DNA of 64,000 bases from BOG-908 sp963848205 (GCA_963848205.1 CAWKCV010000005.1:310001-374000), one strand, 5' to 3'. Counted from the stretch's first letter, positions 1-10,488 are shown. Numbers and translations are program-made. The notes: a model not told the origin generated them from the sequence alone.

Positions 1-1187
1 GCGTCGAGCCCGGAACTGTCCGGCTGCGGCGCCATGCCGGCGGCGGCGAAGCGAACCAGCAGCCCGCCCTGCCGCACCCACGCGAGAAGCTGCGCTGAAT
101 CGTCCGGCGCCAGCGTGTCGGCCGTCACTACGATCACCGAAATGGGCCGTGCCAGCAGGGCGGCGACGTTGCCGCGACGCAGCTCCGCCGTCGGTCCCAG
201 TGCGCGTTCAAGGTAATATTGCTCGCCCAGCAGCGGTGTCTGCGCGCCGGCCGAGCTGCTCACCAGCCCCACCGGGCGGCGTCGCGACGCCTCGTCGAGC
301 AGCGCCACGCTGCCGGCACCGGGCACGCCCTCGAGCCGCAGCGCGGCCAGTTGGTTGCGCAGTTCGGGCGGCAGTTCGATCAGCGCGGTGCCCGAAGCGC
401 TGCCTGCCTGCATCAGCAACGGCGTGCGCGCGAGCACACGGCCATCACCGGTTTCCGCCAGCACGAATTCGGTGCGCGGGCTCGGCCAGCCGGTCTGGCG
501 CAGGCGTGCCTGCAGCGTGCCCGCATCGGCTTGCGCACCCAGCACGCGGGCCGGCGCATCGCCATGCAGCACCGTCACCGCACCGCGCGCGGCCAGTGCG
601 CGGGCAAACGCCGCATCGCCCGGCGTGGCGAGCCCGTCCGATATATAGAACACCGGCCCGTGGCCGCGCACCGCGGCGGCGGCGCGCGCGCGGGCGGCCG
701 GCCAGGGATGCGGCACCAGCGCGTCGACCGTCTGGCGCAGCAGCCGGGCCGGCATCACCGCGCCCGATGAAGGCGCCTGGCCGTCATTGCCCTCCGCGGT
801 GGTCAGCAATTGTGCCGGCCGACCGGCCTGGTCCAGCCGGTCGAGCACGCCATCGGCGGCGGCCAGCCGCGCGCTGAAATCCGGCGCGGACGCCCAGCCG
901 TCGTCGATCGCCAGCAAGGCCGGTCCGTCACCGGCCAATTGCCAGCCGCCGCTCGACAAGGCCGGGCCGGCGAGCCCGACGATCACCAGGCCAGCGGCGG
1001 TGATACGCAACGCCAGCAGCCACCACGGCGTGCGCGCCGGCGTCTCCTCGGCTGGCCGCAGCCCTGCCAGCAGGCGGATGGCCGGGAAATCCTGCGCGCG
1101 CGGCGCCGGCGGGGTGGCGCGCAACAGCCACCACAGCAGCGGCAGCCCAACCAGTGCCGCGAGCACCCAAGGGGCAGCGAAGATCAT
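1..1187 (-). CDS. BatA-like / DUF4159-type membrane protein, 3' end beyond window
   Basis: An open frame starts at the ATG at 1187 and runs off the left edge (about 395 residues visible). The N-terminus begins MIFAAPWVLAALVGLPLLWW and holds one hydrophobic segment at about residues 3-24 and a second at about 53-76, the usual two-helix layout of aerotolerance-regulator (BatA) N-termini. The remainder is a soluble alpha/beta region; in family members it is followed by a C-terminal DUF4159 domain, which would lie outside the window. Its ATG overlaps the DUF58 stop codon (ATGA), so it is translationally coupled as third gene of a MoxR-DUF58-BatA operon. This family is linked to envelope stress or complex assembly, but the precise role is unknown. 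Confidence 0.8.
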   Translation of the reverse strand, partial: MIFAAPWVLAALVGLPLLWWLLRATPPAPRAQDFPAIRLLAGLRPAEETPARTPWWLLALRITAAGLVIVGLAGPALSSGGWQLAGDGPALLAIDDGWASAPDFSARLAAADGVLDRLDQAGRPAQLLTTAEGNDGQAPSSGAVMPARLLRQTVDALVPHPWPAARARAAAAVRGHGPVFYISDGLATPGDAAFARALAARGAVTVLHGDAPARVLGAQADAGTLQARLRQTGWPSPRTEFVLAETGDGRVLARTPLLMQAGSASGTALIELPPELRNQLAALRLEGVPGAGSVALLDEASRRRPVGLVSSSAGAQTPLLGEQYYLERALGPTAELRRGNVAALLARPISVIVVTADTLAPDDSAQLLAWVRQGGLLVRFAAAGMAPQPDSSGLD

Positions 1188-2032
1188 CCGCGCTGCCCCG
1201 CCAGCGATGTCCATAACGCCAGCAGCCCGGCCTCCGGCGCCGCGTCCGTCCGGTGCACCGCAAAGCCGAAACCGGCCGCCGCGCACATCGCCGCCAGCGC
1301 CGATTGCTGGTGCGCGAGTGCGTCGCCATAGGCGGTGCGCACGCCGTCCACCCGGCCTACCAAAGCGTCCGCCTCGCCTTCCAGGCCGCGGAACCGCACG
1401 CGTCCCTCGTAGGGGAGAGAAAGTTCGGCCGGGTCGAGCACCATCACCATCTGCGCGTGGATCGACGCTTCGGCCAAGCCGCGCAGGCAGGCGCGCGTCT
1501 CCTCGAGCGGCCCGAGAAAATCGCCGAACAGCACCGCATGGGCGTGGCGCGGCAGCGCCTGCCCGGCGGGCAAGCCCTCCGTCGTCTCCGGCAAAGCCCG
1601 CAACACGCCGTCCATCGCCTGCCGCCCGGCGAACGCCCGGCCCGCCACGCCCATCAGGCGGACCTGCTCGCCGGCGCGGAACAGCAGGCTCGCCAGTGCC
1701 AGCAGCAGCAGTTCGGCACGCTCGCGTTTCTCCGGCAACGCGCGCGTGCTGCGCCAGGCCATGCTGGGAGAGCCGTCGCGCCACAAACACACGGTCTGCG
1801 CCGCCTCCCATTCCCGGTCGCGCACGAACATCCGGTCGGACTTCGCCGATTGCCGCCAATCGACGCGCGAGGCGCTCTCGCCGGCGACGAAGGGGCGGAA
1901 CTGCCAGAAACTATCGCCCACGCCCACGCGCCGCCGCCCGTGCACGCCTTGCGCGACGGTGGCCGCCACCCGCTCGGCGGCGACCAGCAACGGCGGCAGC
2001 CGGGCGCCGAGTGTTTCCGCCTGCGCGCGCAT
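1184..2032 (-). CDS. DUF58 domain-containing protein
   Basis: This 282-residue protein carries the DUF58 signature VGDSFWQFRPFVAGE followed by SRVDWRQSAKSD and VRDREWE, matching the family pattern (F..fR.Y..GD..R.iDW..SAR). It resembles a degenerate von Willebrand A fold and partners MoxR ATPases in this operon type. I chose the ATG at 2032, 20 bases after the MoxR stop; the frame is open further upstream but that stretch overlaps MoxR and looks non-coding. The stop overlaps the start of the downstream BatA-like gene by four bases. A soluble accessory role in MoxR-assisted metal or protein complex assembly is known for relatives and is inferred here. Confidence 0.88.
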   Translation of the reverse strand: MRAQAETLGARLPPLLVAAERVAATVAQGVHGRRRVGVGDSFWQFRPFVAGESASRVDWRQSAKSDRMFVRDREWEAAQTVCLWRDGSPSMAWRSTRALPEKRERAELLLLALASLLFRAGEQVRLMGVAGRAFAGRQAMDGVLRALPETTEGLPAGQALPRHAHAVLFGDFLGPLEETRACLRGLAEASIHAQMVMVLDPAELSLPYEGRVRFRGLEGEADALVGRVDGVRTAYGDALAHQQSALAAMCAAAGFGFAVHRTDAAPEAGLLALWTSLAGQRG

Positions 2033-2052
2033 GGATTGGATGCGAAGCTCGC

Positions 2053-3078
<1,026 letters not shown>

Positions 3079-3262
3079 CCTGCAACCCGGCTGCCCGGCG
3101 CGTCCATCCTTGCAGGCAACCACAGCACCAGGATTTTGCTCGCCCGGTATTACATACCAGCCATCCGGCTCCCTATATGGCTGATATGCGCCGCTTCCTC
3201 GCGACCCGATCCTCCGACGCCAACCGCCGCCCGCTTCGCATGCCGCACGCAGGAACGCGGCG

Positions 3263-3889
3263 ATGAGCGCGTCGCTGAGATCACTCTCCGCAATAGCGCC
3301 CGCGGCAAAGGTGAACGGTCGCCGGCCGCCGCAGGAATGCGGCGACATGCCGTTCCTGGTGAAGCGTGACGGCACCTGGCTCTATCGTGGCAGCCCGATC
3401 GGCCGCAAGGAACTGGTCTGCCTGTTCTCCAGCGTGCTGCGACGCGACGAGGTGGGCGACTACTGGCTGGAGACTCCGGTCGAACGCGGCCGCATCCAGG
3501 TCGAGGACACACCCTGGATCGCTGTCGAGATGGACTGGAAACGCTGCGGCAGCGGCCGCAACCAGTGCATCTCCTTCCGCACGAATGTCGACCAGGTGGT
3601 CACCGCCGGCCCGGACCATGCGCTGCGCGTGGCCCACAACGCGATCACCTGCGAGCCCGTGCCCTACATCCACATCCGCGATGGGGGCATTTCGAAAGGC
3701 GGCGGCGGCCCGCCGCTCGAAGCCCGTATCGCCCGCTCGGTCTATTACGAGCTGGTGGCGATCGCCGTGCCCGGCTGCGTCGGCGGCTGCCAGAAGCTCG
3801 GCATCTGGAGCTGCGGCATCTTCTTCCCGCTAGGCGACCTGGTGCATGATGGCCTGGGCGACACCGGCTGTGAGGACGACCAGGATTGA
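3263..3889 (+). CDS. DUF1285 domain-containing protein
   Basis: A 208-residue cytosolic protein. The segment GDMPFLVKRDGTWLYRGSPI followed by IGRKELVCLFSSVLRRD, and the later VEDTPWIAVEMDW, are characteristic of the alphaproteobacterial DUF1285 family, whose biochemical role is unknown. There is no signal peptide or membrane segment. A cysteine-rich stretch near the C-terminus (CVGGCQKLGIWSC) is unusual for the family as I remember it and may be a local peculiarity. The gene overlaps the downstream NUDIX gene, so both probably share a transcript. Confidence 0.85.
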   Translation: MSASLRSLSAIAPAAKVNGRRPPQECGDMPFLVKRDGTWLYRGSPIGRKELVCLFSSVLRRDEVGDYWLETPVERGRIQVEDTPWIAVEMDWKRCGSGRNQCISFRTNVDQVVTAGPDHALRVAHNAITCEPVPYIHIRDGGISKGGGGPPLEARIARSVYYELVAIAVPGCVGGCQKLGIWSCGIFFPLGDLVHDGLGDTGCEDDQD

Positions 3890-4517
3890 CGTCCGGCACG
3901 CATCGCTGACCACCGACGAGCTTCGCGCCAGGCTAGCGGGCGCCCCTCCCGATCCTGCCCTGTTCGACAGCAGCGAGCTCGCCGATCCGGCGCGTGCGCT
4001 GGTGCCGGCCGCGGTGCTGGTCGGCATCGCCACCGGCCCCGCGCCCGGCGTGCTGCTGACCCGCCGCACCGAGCATCTGCGCCAGCATTCCGGCCAGGTG
4101 AGCTTCCCCGGCGGCCGAATCGACCCCGAAGACGCCAGCGCCGAGGCGGCCGCCTTGCGCGAAGCCCGCGAGGAAGTGGGCCTCGACCCGAGCCATGCGG
4201 ACATCGTCGGCCGGCTTGGCGACTACGCCACCGGCACCGGCTACCGCATCACCCCCGTGCTGGCCTTGCTGACGCCGGGCTACGCGACCCGGGCCTCCGC
4301 CGAGGAAGTGTCGCACATCTTCGAGCTTCCCCTCGATGTGCTGCTCGATCCTGCCGCCCCCGAACGGCGCGGCGCGCTGTGGCGTGGTGCGATGCGCGAA
4401 TTCTGGGTCTGGCCACATCCCGAGCATTACATCTGGGGCGCAACCGCCGCGATCCTGGTGCATCTGGCCGCCCGGTTGAGGGGAGATACGCCTGCCGATG
4501 CAGCGCCTGTTCGTTGA
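3846..4517 (+). CDS. NUDIX hydrolase, CoA pyrophosphatase-type
   Basis: This 223-residue protein has the two motifs of the UPF0035 / NudL CoA pyrophosphatase group: LLTRRTEHLRQHSGQVSFPG, and the NUDIX box GRIDPEDASAEAAALREA continuing REEVGL. It would hydrolyse CoA or its derivatives to 4'-phosphopantetheine and adenosine 3',5'-bisphosphate. The start is uncertain: the ATG at 3846 overlaps DUF1285 by 44 bases, and a GTG at 3870 is an alternative. Its 3' end overlaps the rsmE start at 4498, so translation is probably coupled. Confidence 0.88.
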   Translation: MMAWATPAVRTTRIDVRHASLTTDELRARLAGAPPDPALFDSSELADPARALVPAAVLVGIATGPAPGVLLTRRTEHLRQHSGQVSFPGGRIDPEDASAEAAALREAREEVGLDPSHADIVGRLGDYATGTGYRITPVLALLTPGYATRASAEEVSHIFELPLDVLLDPAAPERRGALWRGAMREFWVWPHPEHYIWGATAAILVHLAARLRGDTPADAAPVR

Positions 4518-5196
4518 GCACGCGCTGCAGGACGGCGCCGAGCTGATCCTGGCCGGCCCGCAGGCGCATTATCTCGGTCACGTGCTGCGCCTCTCCGCCG
4601 GCGACACCGTGGCGCTGTTCAACGGGCGGGACGGCGAGTGGTGCGCCCGCCTGGGCGATGCACGACGCGGTGCCATGGCGGCCACCGTCGTGACGCAACG
4701 ACGCGCCCAGCAGCCCACCCCCGATCTGTGGCTCGTCTTCGCGCCGCTCAAGCGCGATGCCACCGACCTGGTGGTCCGCCAGGCGACCGAACTCGGCGTC
4801 TCCACCCTGCTGCCGGTGTTCGCCGAACGCAGCAACACCGCGCGCATCAACGCCGAACGCTGGGCGTCCATCGCGCGCGAGGCGGCCGAGCAGTGCGAAC
4901 GTCTCGATTTGCCCGAAGTGCGGCCGCCTGCGCGCCTGCTCGACCTGCTGGCCGGCTGGCCCGCCGATCGCAAGCTCGCCGCCGCCATCGAGCGCGCCGG
5001 TCCCCTGGCGGCACCCGCCGACGCTGGCGCCTTGCTGATCGGGCCCGAAGGCGGCTTCGCCCAGGCGGAACTGGCTGCCCTGCGCGCGCAGCCGTTCGTA
5101 GCGCCGATCTGCCTGGGCCCGCGCGTGTTGCGGGCGGAGACCGCGGTGGTCGCAGGGCTCGCCCTCTTGCAGGGCGCGCGTTGGTCAACCAGTTGA
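4498..5196 (+). CDS. rsmE: 16S rRNA (uracil-1498-N3)-methyltransferase RsmE
   Basis: A 232-residue SPOUT methyltransferase. An N-terminal PUA-like part (MQRLFVEHALQDGAELILAG) is followed by the SPOUT domain, with the trefoil-knot motifs LLIGPEGGF and LGPRVLRAETA that bind SAM. It methylates U1498 in the decoding region of 16S rRNA. The start overlaps the NUDIX gene end by 20 bases. In many alphaproteobacteria rsmE is directly followed by glutamate-cysteine ligase, as here. Confidence 0.95.
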   Translation: MQRLFVEHALQDGAELILAGPQAHYLGHVLRLSAGDTVALFNGRDGEWCARLGDARRGAMAATVVTQRRAQQPTPDLWLVFAPLKRDATDLVVRQATELGVSTLLPVFAERSNTARINAERWASIAREAAEQCERLDLPEVRPPARLLDLLAGWPADRKLAAAIERAGPLAAPADAGALLIGPEGGFAQAELAALRAQPFVAPICLGPRVLRAETAVVAGLALLQGARWSTS

Positions 5197-5256
5197 GCGC
5201 GGACGGTGAGAGCCATGCCGGCCAATCACAAACGCTTTGCGGGCCGCAGGAGAAGC

Positions 5257-6624
5257 ATGTCCAACCCCGGTGAGGAAGACGCGACGCCGATCGGCGACAC
5301 GCGCGAACTGGCCGCGTATTTCGCCGCCGGCGCCAAGCCCGCCAGCGAATTCCGCATCGGCACCGAGCACGAGAAATTCGGTTTCCGCCGTGCCGGCCAA
5401 GGTGACGACGCGACCCAGGATTACGCGGCGCCCCCGTACGAGCCACGCGGCATACGCGCGATGCTGGAGGGCATCGCCGCCCTCGGCTGGGAAGAAATAC
5501 GCGATACCGGCGCGCTGATCGGGCTGAAGAAAGCCGGTGAGAGCGTCTCGCTCGAGCCGGGCGGCCAGTTCGAGCTGTCGGGTGCGACGGTCGCCGACCT
5601 GCACGCCACGAAAGCCGAGCTGGAGCGCCATTTCGCCGAGGTGCGCGACGTCGGCGGCCCGCTCGGGCTGGGGTTCGCGCCGCTCGGCTTCCACCCGACC
5701 GCGCGCCGGGCGGACATGCCGTTCATGCCGAAGAGCCGCTACGTCATCATGCGCCGCTACATGCCGCTGGTGGGCTCGCTGGGGCTCGACATGATGCTGC
5801 GCACCTGCACGGTGCAGGTGAACCTCGATTTCGCCAGCGAGGCGGACATGGTCGCCAAGCTGCGCGTGGGCCTGCTGCTGCAGCCGGTGGCGACCGCCTT
5901 GTTCGCCAACTCGCCCTTCACCGAAGGCCGGCCGAACGGCTTCCTCTCGGCCCGTGCGAATGTGTGGACCGATACCGACCCCGACCGCACCGGCATCCCG
6001 CCGGTGTTTTTCGAGGACGGGTTCGGCTTCGAGCGCTATGCCGACTGGCTGCTCGACGTGCCGATGTATTTTGCGGCCCGCGACGGCCGGCTGATCGATG
6101 TCGCCGGCGCCTCGTTCCGCGACTTCATGGCGGGCAAGGTCGACGATCTGCGCGGCCACGTGGCCACAATCGGCGATTTCGCCGATCACGTGACCACCGT
6201 GTTCACCGAAGTGCGGCTGAAGCGCTTCCTGGAAATGCGCGGTGCCGACGCCGGCACGCCGGCGATGATGCTCGCCCAATCCGCTTTCTGGGTCGGGTTG
6301 TTCTACGATCCGGCTGCGCTGGAAGCGGCCGTGCGGCTGGTGGGCGACTACGATTGGCGGACGCTGGCTGCCATCCGCGCCGACGTGCCGCGCCGGGGGC
6401 TGGAGGCGCCGCTGGGCGGCCACAAGCTGCGCGACCTCGCACGGATTGCGCTGGCGATCGCACGCGACGGCCTGCGCGCGCGCAAGCTGGGCGAGGAGGC
6501 GTATCTGGACCCGCTCGATGCGGTGGTGGCTGGTGGCCCTTGCCAGGCCGAGCATTGGCTGGCGCGGTATCATGGGGACTGGGGAGGGGACGTCAGGCGA
6601 ATTTTCGAGGAGGCGGCGGTTTAG
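5257..6624 (+). CDS. gshA: Glutamate-cysteine ligase, plant/alphaproteobacterial type
   Basis: A 455-residue enzyme of the GCS2-like group, with the diagnostic FRIGTEHEKFGF near residue 30. It catalyses ATP-dependent gamma-glutamylcysteine formation, the first step of glutathione synthesis. The chosen ATG at 5257 is preceded by a clear ribosome site (GCAGGAGAAGC); upstream in-frame ATGs at 5206 and 5215 lack one. The gene ends at a TAG about 10 bases before a copy of the boundary repeat. Confidence 0.93.
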   Translation: MSNPGEEDATPIGDTRELAAYFAAGAKPASEFRIGTEHEKFGFRRAGQGDDATQDYAAPPYEPRGIRAMLEGIAALGWEEIRDTGALIGLKKAGESVSLEPGGQFELSGATVADLHATKAELERHFAEVRDVGGPLGLGFAPLGFHPTARRADMPFMPKSRYVIMRRYMPLVGSLGLDMMLRTCTVQVNLDFASEADMVAKLRVGLLLQPVATALFANSPFTEGRPNGFLSARANVWTDTDPDRTGIPPVFFEDGFGFERYADWLLDVPMYFAARDGRLIDVAGASFRDFMAGKVDDLRGHVATIGDFADHVTTVFTEVRLKRFLEMRGADAGTPAMMLAQSAFWVGLFYDPAALEAAVRLVGDYDWRTLAAIRADVPRRGLEAPLGGHKLRDLARIALAIARDGLRARKLGEEAYLDPLDAVVAGGPCQAEHWLARYHGDWGGDVRRIFEEAAV

Positions 6625-6630
6625 CGGCAC

Positions 6631-6691
6631 AGGAAGCAAGCAGTCCTTTTTTGGAAAAAAGGACTCAAAAAACTTTCGTCTCGCTGTCGCG
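6631..6691 (+). repeat. Boundary repeat, single forward copy (A)
   Basis: Located just after gshA. It shows the AAGCAAGCAGTCC edge, a T6/A6 hairpin in which AGTCC pairs fully with GGACT, then CAAAAAACTTTCG and the tail CTCGCTGTCGCG. Confidence 0.85.
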
Positions 6692-6729
6692 TCGGGTGTG
6701 GTGAACATACGCCTGCGGGCACGGGGGCA

Positions 6730-7536
6730 ATGATGGCGTTGCAGCGATACACGCGGTCGGCGGCGACCGTTAGCTGGATCGACCCTCGGCTCTGGTGGCT
6801 GGTCGAGGTCGATCACGTCGTACCGAAGAAAGAGGTCGACCGCCGTTATCTGATCGGCAACTCAGGCTACCGGTTCGACAATTTCCTGGAAGCCTGGATC
6901 GATGTCGACCAGGCCACCGGTTCGATCATGGCCGCCGGCTACTCGCCGCAATCGGGCATGTATCGGGCACCTTCCTTCGGCGGGCTGCCATCCTACGCGT
7001 TCAGCCGCATGGCCACGCAATCCGCGTCCGGCCATCAGGCGAAGTTCGTCCAGGTGGTCGGCGCCCGCACGCAAAGCCCAGAGATCATCGGCAAGGCGAT
7101 CGGCCAGACGGTGCAGGACGGAATTATCGGACCGCTTGCACCGATCATCGACAAGCTGTTGCCGCAGCCAGGCCAGCGCGCCGGCGCCGGAACAGCGAGG
7201 CAGGTGACCCGCTTCCCGCCCATCTGGTCGGAACTGACGCTCACGATCACCTCCCTCGGCGGCAAGATCACGGCGAGCAGCACGCTCGGCCGCTGCAGCC
7301 TGTTTCCCAGCCTGAACTATTATGTCGAGCAGCCGGGAACGGAGACGATGCCCGACCCGGTGTTCATCGAAACTGCGCTGCCCTGGGGCGAGCCGTATTA
7401 CGATGCACGCAGCAATCTCGGGAACTGGCGCTCGAGCGGCTGGGGCGCTCTGCGAGGCGGATCCGTCGGGCCTACCCCGGGCAATCCCTGGGGTTTTACG
7501 ATCGACAATTATCCGCCACCCCAGGCAGGCAGCTAG
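6730..7536 (+). CDS. Hypothetical protein
   Basis: A 268-residue open frame between a boundary repeat and tRNA-Ala. Codon use and composition look like a real gene: normal aromatic content and none of the arginine-rich shadow signature. I recognise no domain. There is no N-terminal signal peptide. The middle (about residues 95-150) is rich in Ile, Gly and Ala (EIIGKAIGQTVQDGIIGPLA) and could form amphipathic helices. The C-terminus contains repeated WG and PWG elements. The start at 6730 is preceded by a weak GGGGG. Function unknown. Confidence 0.6.
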   Translation: MMALQRYTRSAATVSWIDPRLWWLVEVDHVVPKKEVDRRYLIGNSGYRFDNFLEAWIDVDQATGSIMAAGYSPQSGMYRAPSFGGLPSYAFSRMATQSASGHQAKFVQVVGARTQSPEIIGKAIGQTVQDGIIGPLAPIIDKLLPQPGQRAGAGTARQVTRFPPIWSELTLTITSLGGKITASSTLGRCSLFPSLNYYVEQPGTETMPDPVFIETALPWGEPYYDARSNLGNWRSSGWGALRGGSVGPTPGNPWGFTIDNYPPPQAGS

Positions 7537-7668
7537 CGCTGCTCCCACCAGGCCCAAGCCGCGCGCGGGAAGCCAGCCTTCGAGGTGCCGGCAAGCGCGC
7601 GGCGCAAAAGTTCTTCGGGCTGCTTGCCCCCAGCCCGCCCGCCGGTTATATGCCCGCCTCCCGCGCGC

Positions 7669-7744
<76 letters not shown>

Positions 7745-7755
7745 GCGCAGGATCG

Positions 7756-8010
7756 CTAACTGCGTTTGGCGGTCGCAAGATTGGCGGCAAGAAACGTCTC
7801 CAGCGCCTGCACCCACGCGAGCCGGTCGGCGGTATCGCTCATGTAATGGTCCGAGGTCGGCAGATAGAGTGCTGTCACCTTTTGCCGGCCTGCCGCAGTG
7901 CTTTGACCATCAGTTAGGATTCCGGCGATGCTGGTCGTCATCGAAACTGCCGGGGGAATACGCCGCCACCGCACCGCCAATGACGACGCACTGCCGTCGG
8001 GCGCGAGCAA
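7756..8010 (-). pseudogene. Remnant of an S9 (prolyl oligopeptidase-like) peptidase C-terminus
   Basis: The last 45 or so residues of this 84-codon frame resemble the C-terminal end of S9-family peptidases, where a catalytic His lies in a segment like LPTSDHYMSDTADRLAWVQA followed by LETFLAANL. The part before it is not recognisable as the peptidase and has no catalytic Ser or Asp region, so only a 3' fragment survives. The 212 bases from 8011 to the DUF2130 start contain no gene I can support. Identification rests on a short tail and is tentative. Confidence 0.5.
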
Positions 8011-8222
8011 TAGCGCGGTCCCGGTGGGCAGCGCCGCGTCATCGCGTGCATGTCAGCGGGGACCTTTCCACCGCGGCGAACTGCCTGACGGACCGTAACG
8101 GTACGATGACTTTCTCATACAGAGATATGTTCGATTTTGTGTTTTGCAGGGACTCTGCCGCCTGAGCGTAGGTAAGGTCACCGCACTCTGCCGAGCATCA
8201 TGCGCTCTCCTCAGGAAACCTC

Positions 8223-9491
8223 ATGGCCGACCCGACACTCACCTGCCCGCATTGCCACACCACCATCAAGTTGACCGAGTCGTTGGCAGGTCCGCTGATC
8301 GAAGATGCGCGCAGGAAGCTGGAAGCGCAGATGGCGAGCCGCGAGCGGGAGGTGGCCGGGCGCGACGCCCAGCTTCGCGCGCAGGCGGAGGCGTTGACCC
8401 AGGCCAGGCAGTCGATCGATGGCGAGGTGGCAGCCCGGCTGGAGCGGGAGCGGGCGCGCATCACGGCGCAGGAGACCGAAAAGGCGCAGCGGCTGGCGGC
8501 GCTGGAACTGTCTGAAAAAGGGCGGCAGCTTGCCGAACTGAACGACGTGCTGAAGCAGCGGGATGCCAAGCTGGCCGAAGCACAGCAGGCGCAAGCCGAA
8601 TTGCTGCGCAAGGAGCGTGCGCTGGATGACGCCAAGCGCGAGATGGATTTGACAGTGCAGAAGCAGGTGCGGACCGAGCTGGAAGCGGTGCGCGTGCATG
8701 TGCGTCGCGAGGCCGAGGAGGCGCATGGGCTCAAGCTTGCCGAGAAGGACGAGAAGCTGGCCTCGCTGAACAGGCAGATCGAGGAGCTGCGCCGGCGTGC
8801 CGACCAGGGTTCGCAGCAACTGCAGGGCGAAGCGCAGGAACTGGAACTCGAAGCCCTGCTCAGGCAGAAATTCCCGCGCGACCTGATCGAGCCGGTGCCG
8901 AAGGGCGAATATGGCGGCGACGTTCTACAGCGCGTGGTGGGCCCGAACGACCGTATCTGCGGCACCATTCTGTGGGAGGCCAAGCGCACGAAGAACTGGA
9001 GCGACGGGTGGCTGGCCAAGCTGCGCGACGACCAGCGTGCGGCGCGTGCCGATATTGCGCTGATAGTGTCGCACGCTTTGCCGAAAGGGTTGCAGAGTTT
9101 CGACCATATCGACGGCATCTGGGTGACCGAGCCGCGTTGCGCGCCGGCGATGGCGATCGCGCTGCGTTATTCGCTGGTGGAACTCTCCAACGCCCGCCTG
9201 GCGCGTGAGGGACAGCAGACGAAGATGGAGCTCGTCTATGATTACCTGACCGGCCCGCGCTTTCGCCACCGCATCAGCGCCATCGTCGAACGTTTCACGC
9301 TCATGCAGGAAGATCTCGATCGCGAACGCCGCGCGACGCAGCGTCTCTGGGCCAAGCGCGAAGAACAGATACGCGGCGTGATCGAGGCCACCACCGGCAT
9401 GTATGGCGACCTGCAAGGCATCGCCGGCCGCTCGTTCCAGGAGATCGAGGGTCTGGAGATCCCGCTCATCGATGCAGAGCCGGCTTGCTGA
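8223..9491 (+). CDS. DUF2130 domain-containing protein
   Basis: A 422-residue protein. The N-terminus has one CxxC ribbon half (LTCPHCHTTIKL). Residues of about 25-215 form a long charged coiled coil with many E/R/A/Q heptads. The C-terminal half (VPKGEYGGDVLQRVVGPNDR, then ILWEAKRTKNWSDGWLAKLR) is the DUF2130 domain, which shows a restriction-endonuclease-like fold in sequence surveys. The start is supported by AGGAAACC just upstream. A role in DNA or nucleoid biology is often suggested but unproven. It is followed after 22 bases by a glycosyltransferase on the same strand. Confidence 0.9.
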   Translation: MADPTLTCPHCHTTIKLTESLAGPLIEDARRKLEAQMASREREVAGRDAQLRAQAEALTQARQSIDGEVAARLERERARITAQETEKAQRLAALELSEKGRQLAELNDVLKQRDAKLAEAQQAQAELLRKERALDDAKREMDLTVQKQVRTELEAVRVHVRREAEEAHGLKLAEKDEKLASLNRQIEELRRRADQGSQQLQGEAQELELEALLRQKFPRDLIEPVPKGEYGGDVLQRVVGPNDRICGTILWEAKRTKNWSDGWLAKLRDDQRAARADIALIVSHALPKGLQSFDHIDGIWVTEPRCAPAMAIALRYSLVELSNARLAREGQQTKMELVYDYLTGPRFRHRISAIVERFTLMQEDLDRERRATQRLWAKREEQIRGVIEATTGMYGDLQGIAGRSFQEIEGLEIPLIDAEPAC

Positions 9492-9513
9492 GAACGCCGT
9501 CCGGTCGCACGCC

Positions 9514-10488
9514 ATGCCGGAACCCGATCTCGACTATTGCATCTGGCATGGCCAATCCGATCATCTGCTGAGCCGGCCTGCGGCCGATCCAAATAGCTGG
9601 GCCGGATCGGTGCAGACGCAGATGCTGGCATTCGGCCGCTCGCCGGACCTCTCGGCGCGTTTCACCCGGCACGAACCGTTTCTCGCCTGTGCCGCGGTGA
9701 TGATGGTGAAGGACGAAGCCGACATCATCCGCGCCAACCTCGACTGGCTCCATGGCATCGGCGTTCGCCACTTCGCCATCATCGACAATGATTCAACCGA
9801 CGCCACGCCCGACGAAATCCGCCGTTTCGCCGCCGATAAATCGGATGTGCGGATGCTGCTCGAGCACGATACGATCGTCGCCCATTTCCAGGCCGAGAAA
9901 ACCACGCATATGTGCCGCATGGCGCTCGCGGAATGGCCCGACGTGGAGTGGCACATTCCCGTCGACGCCGACGAATTCCTGCAAACGCGCAACGGCTTGC
10001 GCTCGCTGCTGTTCGTGCCCGAAGAGATCGAGGCGCTGACGATCCCGAAGGTGATCCACTTCCAGCAGCGCGGCGCCCCCGCACCCAACGCGAACCTGTT
10101 CGCGCGCATGCCGATCCGCAGCACGCCATTCGCGGTGCCGCCGAAAGTCATCCTGCGCGCGTCGGCAAACCTCTCGGTCGCCAAAGGCAATCATTGGGTC
10201 GTCTCGGGCGGCAACCGCGCCGCGCGCTACGATGGCGGCCTGCATTACGGCCTGTTCCACCGCGAATACCAGACCCGCAGTTTCGCCCAATTCCTCAGCA
10301 AGGTTCGCAATGGCGGCGCCGCCGTGCTCGCCGCCAACGCGCTCGGCCGCGAAGTGGGCGGGCAACATTGGCTGGCCTGGCACAAGCTGCTGATGGAGGG
10401 TGGCGAAGCGGCATTGCGCGAGGAGTATGAGCGCGTGGCGTTTCGCGATGTCGGGCCTGATTACGTGAAGGAAGCGGTTCTTTTTTGA
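9514..10488 (+). CDS. Glycosyltransferase family 2-like protein with repeat-encoded C-terminus
   Basis: A 324-residue protein of the Glyco_tranf_2_4 type. It has MMVKDEADIIRANLDWLHG, then IIDNDSTD and the metal-binding PVDADEFL, typical of GT-A fold enzymes of unknown acceptor. There is no membrane segment. ATG 9514 fits the family; ATG 9472 would overlap the DUF2130 gene. The last residues, KEAVLF and the TGA, are encoded by the edge of a boundary repeat rather than by ancestral glycosyltransferase sequence. Confidence 0.82.
   Translation: MPEPDLDYCIWHGQSDHLLSRPAADPNSWAGSVQTQMLAFGRSPDLSARFTRHEPFLACAAVMMVKDEADIIRANLDWLHGIGVRHFAIIDNDSTDATPDEIRRFAADKSDVRMLLEHDTIVAHFQAEKTTHMCRMALAEWPDVEWHIPVDADEFLQTRNGLRSLLFVPEEIEALTIPKVIHFQQRGAPAPNANLFARMPIRSTPFAVPPKVILRASANLSVAKGNHWVVSGGNRAARYDGGLHYGLFHREYQTRSFAQFLSKVRNGGAAVLAANALGREVGGQHWLAWHKLLMEGGEAALREEYERVAFRDVGPDYVKEAVLF

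Noticed and set aside
6631..6691. Classical rho-independent terminator call for each repeat
   Set aside because: The hairpin is AT-rich and followed by an A-tract in the forward direction rather than a T-run. The T-run lies after the stem on neither strand, so I list the units as repeats and keep termination as a hypothesis.
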